A DNA stretch of 64,000 nucleotides from contig CALSOO010000002.1 of the NCBI GenBank assembly GCA_943787985.1, positions 62,001 through 126,000 on the forward strand, written 5' to 3'. Each line of letters starts with the position of its first letter. Positions within the stretch are counted from its first letter, which is position 1. Shown piece after piece: positions 20,082 to 28,738 of the stretch. The notes below the pieces were generated by a model, which made no database searches, was not told where the DNA came from, and saw nothing but the letters and a program-made list of their open reading frames with translations. This DNA comes from an uncultured Paracoccaceae bacterium. Lineage in GTDB: Bacteria > Pseudomonadota > Alphaproteobacteria > Rhodobacterales > Rhodobacteraceae. The translations under genes and the position numbers were made by a program.

Positions 20082-20663
20082 TCAAGATAGACGTTTTTGC
20101 ACACCATCTTTCAAATGATATACAACGCCCTGCCCGCCGGGCATTTGCGCCATGCCTGCAAGGCCCAAACCCAAAACTGTGGCCCGCAACATTCTTGAGG
20201 TTATACCATGCGTGATGAGGACCGCAGGTCCCGTCAGGTCGCTCAAAAAATCCTGACAACGCGTCTGCAAGGCTGCGAATCCCTCACCCCCCGGTGCGTT
20301 TTCATACAACTCCAACGCGCCATCGGGCGTGTCGACGTAAGCATCAGGCGGCGCCAATTCACTGCGCACACGACCTGACCATTCACCCACACCAATCTCG
20401 ACCAGCCGATCATCCGTGCGAATGTGGGTCACATGCGTCGCCAAAGCGATACCAGCCGTCTGGAATGCGCGTCCTTGCGGACTGCACAGTGTCACAAAAC
20501 CCGACAAATCGATGGCTTGCATAATCTCGTTTTGACGCTCGGCTTGGGCGATGCCCTCAAGCGTCAAAGGTGAATTTAACGCACCCTGCATACGGTTTTC
20601 CGCATTCCATGCAGTTTCGCCGTGGCGCAAAATATAAAGTTCGGGGAACCCCACCAGACTCAC
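20082..20663 (-). CDS. Histidine phosphatase (phosphoglycerate mutase-like) family protein
   Basis: 193 residues from a GTG at 20663 that overlaps the upstream stop codon (GTGA), so translation is probably coupled to the FkbM gene. The RHG signature LYILRHGETAWNAENRMQG carries the phospho-histidine; the second histidine is in VLITHGITSRMLRA. The fold is that of phosphoglycerate mutase/phosphatase; most short bacterial members are broad phosphatases, so a glycolytic role should not be assumed. Confidence 0.85.
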   Translation of the reverse strand: MSLVGFPELYILRHGETAWNAENRMQGALNSPLTLEGIAQAERQNEIMQAIDLSGFVTLCSPQGRAFQTAGIALATHVTHIRTDDRLVEIGVGEWSGRVRSELAPPDAYVDTPDGALELYENAPGGEGFAALQTRCQDFLSDLTGPAVLITHGITSRMLRATVLGLGLAGMAQMPGGQGVVYHLKDGVQKRLS

Positions 20664-21367
20664 GACACGCGTAAATAAACAGCGTTGCGTTCCATCACAC
20701 CCGTCAAACGGTACGTCCCTGCACCGCACGCTTCATCCAAAGCATCCTGAAATGTTTGCTGTTTCCATGGACGTGGGCCCTCGAGGATGACAACCGGCGC
20801 ATGGTCATTCAAAATGCGCTTTGCGCCCAAAATGGCCGGCACTTCGTGACCCTCAATGTCCAATTGCAACACAGATATCTTGCGAGACTTGGGCACGATC
20901 TGATCAAGGGTCTTCACATCCACATTCACTTTCGTACCCGCATGATCGTCTAACACAATCTTGGTTTGGGCAGACATGCTCTGGCCCTTTGCATTTGCAA
21001 CCAAAAGCGGCAAATTGCCCTCTTCAGAGCCAATGGCAAGCGGATGCAGCTTCACATTTTTCAAACCATTTAATTGAACCGTATAAGACGCAGCCTCAAA
21101 GCTGGTCGGGTGTGGTTCGAAACTGTGCAATTGGGCTTTGTTGTCCAACGCTTGCGAAATCGCAGGAAAGAAGTCTCCAACAAATGCGCCACCCGCGATC
21201 ACATCTCCTTTACCCGCCAACCGCTTGATAAGGTTTATGGTATCCGGCTCGTATACTTTGCCCTGCATCAGGAGTTTAGGAACTTCGCGTTTCAAATATT
21301 CGTCGGGAACACAATAAAAACCATATTCATTGACGGCTATTTTGTGATCAAATTCTGGGGTGTTCAT
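20660..21367 (-). CDS. FkbM family SAM-dependent methyltransferase
   Basis: 235 residues. The AdoMet-binding motif is AGGAFVGDFFPAIS (~58-70) with the acidic residue in HSFEPHPTSFEA, and the FkbM signature LQLDIEGHEVPAILGA lies near 170. Members O-methylate sugars and other small molecules, often in surface polysaccharide loci. Here the gene is isolated from other glycan genes. It overlaps the phosphatase gene by 4 bp. Confidence 0.85.
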   Translation of the reverse strand: MNTPEFDHKIAVNEYGFYCVPDEYLKREVPKLLMQGKVYEPDTINLIKRLAGKGDVIAGGAFVGDFFPAISQALDNKAQLHSFEPHPTSFEAASYTVQLNGLKNVKLHPLAIGSEEGNLPLLVANAKGQSMSAQTKIVLDDHAGTKVNVDVKTLDQIVPKSRKISVLQLDIEGHEVPAILGAKRILNDHAPVVILEGPRPWKQQTFQDALDEACGAGTYRLTGVMERNAVYLRVS

Positions 21368-21568
21368 CTGTTAGACCTGCTCTTTTTTCAAAGTCTATCG
21401 CGCCGTCAACTGAACGACGATCAAAAAAACACAGGCAAAGGTGTACAATTCCGTGCCTGTTGCCTGATTGCGCGACATTCGGGGCTGATGCCTTGCCCCG
21501 AAGCACTGATATTCAACAGGAAAAGGCAATGCTCTTGCGGCTTTGCTCTCACCTATCGGTTATTGAAA

Positions 21569-22060
21569 CTACTCAGCCGCGTCAGGCAATTTAATCGTCT
21601 GGCCGGCCGGACCTTTGGTTTGGCGCACTTTGGTCACCAGGACACGTCCGTTTGGCATATCTTTCGCACGGCGCACTTTGAGTTTACCCATCGGGTGCAG
21701 ATTCAATTCGCGGCTTTCGCTCAGGGCTTCGCCAAGCACCGACAACATTGCCTCTACAACCGGCTTCGCGCTTTTGCGCTTAACTCCGGACAATTCGACA
21801 ACTTTTTCAATCAACTCACGCTTGCGCATCATTGGGCCCGAAACAACAGGTTGGGGACCGTCCACGACGACAGGGTCAGCCGCCGATCCGGATTTCATCG
21901 CAGGCGTCGCTGCCTTTGAGACAGGTGTTTTTGTCGTAGACGTCGTCGCAGACTCGGCAGCTATCGTTTTCGCCGCACCACTTGATTTGCTCGCTTTGGC
22001 AGTGCTGGATTTCTTGGCGGCCGTTGTTGTTTTTGCGGTGGTTTTGGCTTTGCTCGTCAT
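21569..22060 (-). CDS. HU/IHF-family DNA-binding protein with histone H1-like N-terminal tail
   Basis: 163 residues. Residues ~1-45 are Lys/Ala/Ser/Thr-rich (TSKAKTTAKTTTAAKKSSTA), like the tails of bacterial histone H1-like proteins. Residues ~75-155 resemble the HU fold: MRKRELIEKVVELSGVKRK (helical part), LGEALSESRELNLHPMGKLKVRRAKDMPNGRVL (beta arm). It likely compacts DNA. It is the gene after lon on the same strand. Confidence 0.75.
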   Translation of the reverse strand: MTSKAKTTAKTTTAAKKSSTAKASKSSGAAKTIAAESATTSTTKTPVSKAATPAMKSGSAADPVVVDGPQPVVSGPMMRKRELIEKVVELSGVKRKSAKPVVEAMLSVLGEALSESRELNLHPMGKLKVRRAKDMPNGRVLVTKVRQTKGPAGQTIKLPDAAE

Positions 22061-22211
22061 CTGGGCCTTTCATACAGCGTTTCCCGCCGTTTGTTTCTAA
22101 ATCGTGGACAGTCTATGTGCGTTTAACTGGAATATCCAGTATCCTGTTCGCAATGATCCCGTTTTCGGCCAAGTTGGATCAAACCAGCACTTGAAATATG
22201 CACTTAAATAG

Positions 22212-22244
22212 AAAAAGGCGCTGTGCCTATACACAACGCCTTTG
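22212..22244 (-). terminator. Terminator of lon
   Basis: On the minus strand AAAGGCG-TTGTG ... CACAG-CGCCTTT folds into a 12-bp stem with a 6-nt loop, running into TTTTTC. It is 19 bp past the lon stop. Confidence 0.8.
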
Positions 22245-22262
22245 TAAGAATTGTCGCTCGGC

Positions 22263-24674
22263 TTAATGTGCAGTCGCACCCGCCGCGTCTACCGCTCCTG
22301 CAGACGCCGCTGCAGCTGCCGCCGCATCCTCAGCGTCCTGGTCCCATTCAATAGCATCCGGCGTTGATACCAGCGCGTGTTTGAGGACTTCTGACACATG
22401 CGTCACGGGAATGATCTCCATGCCCTCTTTCACGTTGTCGGGGATGTCGGCCATGTCTTTCTCGTTTTCCTCAGGGATAAGGACCGTTTTGATCCCCCCG
22501 CGCAACGCCGCCAGCAGTTTCTCTTTCAACCCACCAATAGGCATCGCATTGCCCCGCAAGGACACCTCACCGGTCATCGCGATATCTTTGCGCACGGGAA
22601 TACCCGTCAGAACCGACACGATAGAGGTCACCATAGCCAAACCTGCAGAAGGACCATCCTTTGGCGTCGCACCATCTGGCACGTGCACGTGAATGTCGAT
22701 CTTGTCGAAAACCGGTGGCTTCACACCGATTTGAGGGCTTATCGAGCGTACATAAGAGGCAGCCGCATCAATAGACTCTTTCATAACATCGCCAAGTTTA
22801 CCGGTCGTTTTCATGCGTCCTTTGCCCGGAAGCTTCAAAGCCTCGATATGCAGAAGATCCCCCCCGACGGATGTCCAGGCCAATCCGGTCACAACACCAA
22901 CTTGATCATCTTTTTCGGCCAACCCGTAGCGATGCTTGCGCACACCAAGAAATTCTTCAAGATTGTCATCCGAAACGATCACAGAGTCCGCTTGTTTCTT
23001 GATAATCTTGGTCAGGGATTTACGGGCGGTTTTGCCAATTTCCCGCTCAAGGTTTCGAACACCAGCTTCGCGCGTGTAATAGCGGATGATGGACGTCAAA
23101 CCGTCAACGGTCAGCTCGAATTCGTCCTTTTTCAGACCGTGGTTCTTGATCTGCTTGGCAATGAGATGCTGCTTGGCAATCTCGTGCTTTTCATCCTCGG
23201 TGTAACCAGCCAACGGAATGATCTCCATGCGATCAAGCAAAGGACCGGGCATGTTGTAGCTGTTGGAGGTGGTCAGGAACATCACGTTGGACAGGTCATA
23301 CTCGACCTCCAGGTAATGGTCCACAAATGTGGAGTTTTGTTCCGGATCAAGCACTTCCAGCATGGCTGATGCAGGATCACCACGGAAATCCTGACCCATC
23401 TTGTCGATCTCGTCGAGCAAAATGAGGGGGTTCGTTGTTTTGGCTTTTTTCAAAGCCTGAATGATCTTGCCCGGCATAGACCCGATATAGGTGCGGCGGT
23501 GGCCACGGATTTCGGACTCGTCGCGGACGCCGCCAAGGGAGATGCGAATGAATTCCCGCCCCGTCGCCTTTGCAACTGACTTGCCGAGGGATGTTTTACC
23601 AACGCCCGGAGGGCCGACCAGGCACAAAATCGGTCCACGTAATTTGGATGAACGCTGCTGGACTGCCAAGTATTCGACAATGCGTTCTTTAACCTTTTCC
23701 AACCCGTAATGATCGTCGTCGAGGATCTTTTGAGCGCGGCCAAGGTCCTTTTTGACACGGGATTTGACGCCCCAAGGGACGCCCAGAATCCAGTCCATAT
23801 AATTGCGGACAACCGTGGCTTCGGCGCTCATCGGGGACATGTTCTTGAGCTTTTTCAGCTCGGCATCCACCTTTTCGCGCGCCTCTTTGCTCAGCTTGGT
23901 CGCGCTGATCTTTTCTTCGAGTTCGACAATCTCGTTCTTGCCTTCCTCACCGTCACCCAGTTCGGTCTGAATGGCTTTCATCTGCTCATTCAAATAGTAT
24001 TCGCGCTGCGTCTTTTCCATCTGGGTTTTGACGCGGGTTTTGATCTTTTTCTCGACTTGCAGAACGCTCATCTCGCCCTGCATCAAACCGTACACTTTTT
24101 CCAAACGCTCGGACACGCTGAGGGTTTCAAGCAAATCCTGTTTTTGCTCGACCTCGATGCCCAAGTGCCCTGCGACCAAGTCGGCAAGCTTCGCAGGCTC
24201 ACTGGATTCGCCCACGGCGGCCAGCGCCTCTTCTGGGATGTTCTTTTTGACTTTGGCGTAGCGCTCGAACTCGTCGGAAACAGTGCGCAAAAGTGCTTCA
24301 GTTGTGGCCACGTCTCCGGGCATCTCTGTCAGGTACTCCGCGCGCGCCTCGAAAAAGCTGTCGTTTTCGATGTAATCCGTAATCCGCACACGCGCTTGTC
24401 CCTCGACAAGCACTTTGACGGTACCGTCCGGCAGCTTCAACAGTTGCAGGACATTGGCCAACACGCCGGCTTTGTAGATACCGACGGCCTCCGGGTCATC
24501 CTCACTTGGATCCATCTGACTGGACAACAAGATCTGCTTGTCGTCGGACATGACCTCTTCGAGGGCACGGACAGATTTGTCGCGGCCTACGAACAAGGGG
24601 ACAATCATGTGGGGAAACACCACAATGTCGCGCAATGGCAGGACGGGATAGGAGGCGTTCAGGGGCTCTTGCAT
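22263..24674 (-). CDS. lon: ATP-dependent protease Lon (La)
   Basis: 803 residues from ATG 24674, with AAGGA seven bases upstream; the frame also opens from a TTG at 24680. Domains: N-terminal substrate-binding LON domain (~10-200), coiled region, AAA+ module with Walker A GPPGVGKTSLGKS and Walker B LILLDEIDKMG, and the protease domain with the catalytic Ser in PKDGPSAGLAMV and the Lys ~43 residues on (GGLKEKLLAA). It degrades misfolded and regulatory proteins. The Ala-rich C-terminus (AAAAAASAGAVDAAGA) is unremarkable. Confidence 0.97.
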   Translation of the reverse strand: MQEPLNASYPVLPLRDIVVFPHMIVPLFVGRDKSVRALEEVMSDDKQILLSSQMDPSEDDPEAVGIYKAGVLANVLQLLKLPDGTVKVLVEGQARVRITDYIENDSFFEARAEYLTEMPGDVATTEALLRTVSDEFERYAKVKKNIPEEALAAVGESSEPAKLADLVAGHLGIEVEQKQDLLETLSVSERLEKVYGLMQGEMSVLQVEKKIKTRVKTQMEKTQREYYLNEQMKAIQTELGDGEEGKNEIVELEEKISATKLSKEAREKVDAELKKLKNMSPMSAEATVVRNYMDWILGVPWGVKSRVKKDLGRAQKILDDDHYGLEKVKERIVEYLAVQQRSSKLRGPILCLVGPPGVGKTSLGKSVAKATGREFIRISLGGVRDESEIRGHRRTYIGSMPGKIIQALKKAKTTNPLILLDEIDKMGQDFRGDPASAMLEVLDPEQNSTFVDHYLEVEYDLSNVMFLTTSNSYNMPGPLLDRMEIIPLAGYTEDEKHEIAKQHLIAKQIKNHGLKKDEFELTVDGLTSIIRYYTREAGVRNLEREIGKTARKSLTKIIKKQADSVIVSDDNLEEFLGVRKHRYGLAEKDDQVGVVTGLAWTSVGGDLLHIEALKLPGKGRMKTTGKLGDVMKESIDAAASYVRSISPQIGVKPPVFDKIDIHVHVPDGATPKDGPSAGLAMVTSIVSVLTGIPVRKDIAMTGEVSLRGNAMPIGGLKEKLLAALRGGIKTVLIPEENEKDMADIPDNVKEGMEIIPVTHVSEVLKHALVSTPDAIEWDQDAEDAAAAAAASAGAVDAAGATAH

Positions 24675-24680
24675 GCTCAA

Positions 24681-25099
24681 TTCCTTAGTTAGGCAATCCG
24701 CTTTTGGTCCCTCAAAGAGGCAACCGTTTTACGACTTCCGTTGTAGACCTTGCAATGTGTTGCTCAGGTCGGCCTGTTTCAAGTGGCAGAATGACGTTCC
24801 TTTGCAGAACGTGCAATGGGACCCCGCGAATTATACGCAGTTTTTCTGCGATATCTGGACGTTCAAGGCCGCCGGTTTGACGCTGCTTTCGGGGTAAACA
24901 ATAGCGACGTCCCATCTCAAACCGGCGTCACCCCCTTGAGACTGTTGCAAAATATGAAACGATCCGGGGCTTGAACAGTCATTGCCCAAACAAACGCGTC
25001 AATTCACCTTAATTTGAACTAAATCTGGAGAATCGGTTTTTTTGTATGAACCTTTCGTTTATGAAAGCTGCAGTCCACACCTGGGGAGGTGTCTGAACT
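24681..25099. other. Intergenic region between lon and the GT2-sulfotransferase locus
   Basis: About 420 bp holding the leader of lon (minus) and the promoter side of the 31-codon ORF (plus). I see no convincing heat-shock promoter and no RNA gene. Confidence 0.4.
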
Positions 25100-25195
25100 A
25101 TGGGTACGCTTGCCGCCTTAATGGTACTGCTTTCGACTGTTTTTTCAGTCACGTTGGACGTGCCTGACGATGATGACGATCCGTCCAGCCTCTGA
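25100..25195 (+). CDS. Possible 31-residue membrane microprotein
   Basis: MGTLAALMVLLSTVFSVTLD followed by VPDDDDDPSSL. A single hydrophobic helix ends in an acidic tail. A strong GGGGAGGT ribosome site lies nine bases before the ATG, and the stop is 15 bp before the start of the GT2-sulfotransferase gene, so the two would be co-translated from one message. It could be a real membrane microprotein or a leader that sets translation of the next gene. Confidence 0.4.
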   Translation: MGTLAALMVLLSTVFSVTLDVPDDDDDPSSL

Positions 25196-25210
25196 ACGGG
25201 GACGGACACT

Positions 25211-27433
25211 ATGCTTCCTGGTGCGCCAACGCGTGGCCTTCTGACAGTCATTGTCACCTTTTACGACGAAACACCTTTTATCCGCACGGCCCTTCGCTCG
25301 ATCCGTAATCAAGGGATCGACAATCTGGAATTGATTGTCATCAACGACAATCCCGAACGCTTTGACGACGCCGCCTTGGTGGACCTCACAAAAGGGTTCA
25401 ACGCCCGTGTGATTCACCACCTCGAAAACAAGGGGCTGTCCGCCGCGCGCAACACAGGGATGGATGCTGCCAACGGCGATCTCATCGGGTTTCTGGACGC
25501 TGATGATTATTACACCGTCGGCGGACTTGCCAAGCACGCGGCCTTTGCCCGGGAAACCGGTGCCGACATTACCCATGCGGGCTGCTACGTGGGGCGCGAG
25601 GGCTCTGCCAACGGTGTCCCTTTGATGCGCGATGCCCTATTGCACATGAAACAGCGCGTCGTCTCAGGCCGCATGGCCGCCCAAGAGGCCCAGTTTATCG
25701 TCTCGAGCTGGTCAAGCCTGTACCGCGCCGACTTCCTGACCCAAAACGCTCTGTGGTTCGACGTCGCCCAACGCAAGTTCGAGGACCGGTTGTTTATCCT
25801 CAACACAGTGACCAAAGCGCAGACTGTGGCATTTTTAGGCGAACCCGTCCGACTGTGGCGACAACGCGCCAATTCGATTTCCAGCGCCAGAACCACCCCG
25901 GAAATCCACTTGTTGCAAGTCCAGTTGTTGGAAAAATGTCTGGATCACATCAAGTCGGAAAGTCGCATCAACGCCTGGCCGCAACGCTATGAAAAGAGAG
26001 AGCTTTTCAACTGTGTATCGCGATTGATCTGGGACATGGACATCCTGCCGGCCCTGGCCAATGATGACCCCGCGTACAAAGAAATGGGCGTCCGCATCCA
26101 GACCCTTTTGGGCTCTGACAGCTTTGGTCACCCGATTTTCGCCGACCCTATGGTCGCAGCCACATCCAGAGTGGGTATGAAGACCAAAAAGGGGCGCATC
26201 ACGCGCACTGATTTCTTTACATTGCACAAGTTCTGGCGCGAAGGACAGTTTGCACAGGCCCAAGCCTTGATGGAGGCGCGCGCGCCCGTCCCCACCGCGC
26301 CGCCTCTCGTGAAACACCGTGCCAAACGCCTTGTGTTGCATATCGGGCTGCACAAAATCGGCACCACCTATATCCAGCATCACCTGATGAAGCATCGCGC
26401 AAGCTTGCTGCGCAAAGGGGTTCTTGTTCCGCAGACCGGTTTTGACGGCACCAAAGACCTTGATGGGCGCCCGGGCGCGATGTCAGGGCATCAAGGGTTG
26501 CTGCGTGCCCTTCGTCAGGACGATGATGTGGTCTGGAATGCTCTGCATCAGGAAATAGCGCTCTCCCCTGCCCGCACGGTCGTGATTTCTGCTGAAAATA
26601 TGAGTTTCCCGACGGCGTCCAATCGTGGCGCATTGATCGAGACACTTATGGGGCGTTTGGGAGACTTTGCGCAGATTGATGTGGTCGGCTTTGCCCGCCG
26701 TCCCGACGCCTATGTAGAGCAGTTTTACCGCGAATGGGTCACGTCCGCCCACCCTTCGGGCAGTCGCAGTATTCACGAAGTGTTGGTAGACCATCAGGAC
26801 GGTCTCACGAATTTTGAAGCCCTTTTCACGCCCTTTGAGGAGGCCACGGGCATGCCGGTGGCGATAGGGGACTTTGATGCACTGCGCGCCAAGGATGCCC
26901 TTTGGTCCGGATTCTGCGACTTGGCAGGGCTTCCGGACGCGTTTGAGACATTGGATGTCCCTCGATATGCATCAGCACGGCGTGAAGACGTCTTGTTGAT
27001 GCAACTGGTGAACATGCTGCACCCCAAGTCCGCAGATCGTACCCGATTGATGAACGCCTTCTTTGCCCATTCTTCATCGGAAAACGCCGCGGCACCCGAC
27101 CAAAGTCTGCTCTCCCCGCAAACGCGGATCGATTTACTGGCACGTTTTGAAACCCACAGCGCGGATTTCGCAGCCCAACGCGGCTTCGCACCGGATCTGG
27201 AACAGGCAAAAGCCACGCTCGCCGGGGAAGACTGGCAAACTGCTGACACCATCGACATAGCGCGGGTTCAAGCTGTTCTGGATGTCGGAGCCCAGATAGT
27301 CGCCCAAACAGACAGCCAACAGGCAAAGGCCCTTTCGCGCCCTTCACAAGGCGGGGGACGTTCCGAATACACCCTCAAACTGCAATTGCGCCCATGGGCG
27401 ATACGACTGCTCAAGCGCCTGCGCAAACGCTAG
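25211..27433 (+). CDS. Glycosyltransferase family 2 fused to a sulfotransferase-like domain
   Basis: 740 residues. The N-terminal ~230 residues are a GT-A type family 2 glycosyltransferase: LTVIVTFYDETPFIRTAL, ELIVINDNP, GLSAARNTGMDAANG and the metal/nucleotide motif FLDADDYY. After a linker, residues ~375-640 resemble a PAPS-dependent sulfotransferase: the 5'-phosphosulfate loop LHIGLHKIGTTYIQHHL and a later 3'-phosphate-type segment (VVISAENMS, VVGFARRPDAYVEQFYREW). The tail is basic (RLLKRLRKR). A protein that both adds and sulfates a sugar on an exopolysaccharide or surface glycan is the natural reading, but acceptor and sugar are unknown. Confidence 0.8.
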   Translation: MLPGAPTRGLLTVIVTFYDETPFIRTALRSIRNQGIDNLELIVINDNPERFDDAALVDLTKGFNARVIHHLENKGLSAARNTGMDAANGDLIGFLDADDYYTVGGLAKHAAFARETGADITHAGCYVGREGSANGVPLMRDALLHMKQRVVSGRMAAQEAQFIVSSWSSLYRADFLTQNALWFDVAQRKFEDRLFILNTVTKAQTVAFLGEPVRLWRQRANSISSARTTPEIHLLQVQLLEKCLDHIKSESRINAWPQRYEKRELFNCVSRLIWDMDILPALANDDPAYKEMGVRIQTLLGSDSFGHPIFADPMVAATSRVGMKTKKGRITRTDFFTLHKFWREGQFAQAQALMEARAPVPTAPPLVKHRAKRLVLHIGLHKIGTTYIQHHLMKHRASLLRKGVLVPQTGFDGTKDLDGRPGAMSGHQGLLRALRQDDDVVWNALHQEIALSPARTVVISAENMSFPTASNRGALIETLMGRLGDFAQIDVVGFARRPDAYVEQFYREWVTSAHPSGSRSIHEVLVDHQDGLTNFEALFTPFEEATGMPVAIGDFDALRAKDALWSGFCDLAGLPDAFETLDVPRYASARREDVLLMQLVNMLHPKSADRTRLMNAFFAHSSSENAAAPDQSLLSPQTRIDLLARFETHSADFAAQRGFAPDLEQAKATLAGEDWQTADTIDIARVQAVLDVGAQIVAQTDSQQAKALSRPSQGGGRSEYTLKLQLRPWAIRLLKRLRKR

Positions 27434-27464
27434 ACCTCAAGCCGCCAGAGTGGCTTGATACGGC

Positions 27465-27484
27465 GGGACGTGCTGCGTCCCTTT
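27465..27484 (+). terminator. Terminator after the GT2-sulfotransferase gene
   Basis: GGGACG-TGCTG-CGTCCC followed by TTT. A second small hairpin (TCAAGCC / GGCTTGA, 27437-27458) precedes it. The T-run is short and the site lies against the end of tgt. Confidence 0.45.
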
Positions 27485-28610
27485 AAAGTTGCTCGATATC
27501 GCCTTGTGCGCGGCCGTCGTGAAACGCCTTTTGCCAGGCCTCAAAAGTTCCCGCCGCAATCGCATCGCGCATTTCGCTCATGATTTGCTGAAAATAGTGC
27601 AAATTGTGCCACGTCAAAAGCATGCCGGAAATCATCTCTTGAGAGCGAAACACATGGTGCAGATACGCCCGTGAATAATTCGAGCACGCGGGGCAACTGC
27701 AGGCCTCATCCAATGGGCGCGGATCATCCGCATGGCGGGCATTCTTGATGTTCACAGCGCCGTGGCGGGTAAACACCTGCCCTGTGCGTCCTGAACGGGA
27801 CGGCAAAACGCAGTCCATCATATCAATGCCGCGCGCGACCGCGCCCACGATGTCATCGGGCTTTCCAACTCCCATCAAGTAACGGGGACTGTCCACAGGC
27901 AACATGTCCGTGGCATAATCCAGACACCCGAACATGGCCGCCTGCCCTTCGCCCACGGCCAACCCGCCAACAGCGTAGCCATCAAAACCGATCTCACGCA
28001 AAGCATGCGCACTTTCCTCGCGAAAATCCTGCTCAAGGCCACCTTGCTGGATGCCAAACAGCGCATGACCCGGGCGATCCCCGAACGCCTCACGGGACCG
28101 TTCGGCCCATCGCATAGACAAACGCATGCTCTGTGCAATGCGGTCGCGGTCGGCAGGCAATGCGGGACACTCGTCAAAACACATCACAATATCGGAGCCC
28201 AACAATTTCTGGATTTCCATGGACCGCTCTGGCGTCAATGCATGTTTGGAGCCATCGATGTGGGATTTGAACGTCACCCCTTTTTCGGTCAGCTTTCGCA
28301 AACCGGAAAGGCTCATAACCTGAAACCCGCCAGAATCTGTCAAAATCGGGCGATCCCAATTCATAAACTTGTGCAAACCGCCCAAATCGGAGATGCGCTC
28401 AGCGGTTGGGCGCAGCATGAGGTGATAGGTATTGCCCAGCAAAATATCCGCGCCCGTTGCACGCACACTCTCGGGCATCATGGCCTTCACCGTGGCGGCG
28501 GTGCCAACGGGCATGAACGCAGGCGTGCGAATTTCCCCGCGGGGAGTGGAGATCTGACCCGTTCGGGCCTTGCCATCAGTGGCATTTAGCGAAAATTTGA
28601 TCTGTTTCAT
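27483..28610 (-). CDS. tgt: tRNA-guanine transglycosylase (queuosine pathway)
   Basis: 375 residues from ATG 28610 ([18 protein letters not shown]), the usual length. Exchanges G34 for preQ1 in tRNAs with GUN anticodons. Catalytic aspartates are in [12 protein letters not shown] and [12 protein letters not shown]-proximal [10 protein letters not shown]; the Zn site is [17 protein letters not shown]. Upstream in-frame ATGs (28619, 28640) have no better ribosome site. Confidence 0.95.
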   Translation of the reverse strand: MKQIKFSLNATDGKARTGQISTPRGEIRTPAFMPVGTAATVKAMMPESVRATGADILLGNTYHLMLRPTAERISDLGGLHKFMNWDRPILTDSGGFQVMSLSGLRKLTEKGVTFKSHIDGSKHALTPERSMEIQKLLGSDIVMCFDECPALPADRDRIAQSMRLSMRWAERSREAFGDRPGHALFGIQQGGLEQDFREESAHALREIGFDGYAVGGLAVGEGQAAMFGCLDYATDMLPVDSPRYLMGVGKPDDIVGAVARGIDMMDCVLPSRSGRTGQVFTRHGAVNIKNARHADDPRPLDEACSCPACSNYSRAYLHHVFRSQEMISGMLLTWHNLHYFQQIMSEMRDAIAAGTFEAWQKAFHDGRAQGDIEQL

Positions 28611-28738
28611 GCGCACCATGTGCCGCAAAACAACGATCATTCCAAGTCGATTTACGGAAACGAAAGGCAGATCGCATAGCTCGAAGGACTATGGCGTTGC
28701 AAAATGCAAACGCCGCCCCGCAGAATGAGGGATAGAGC

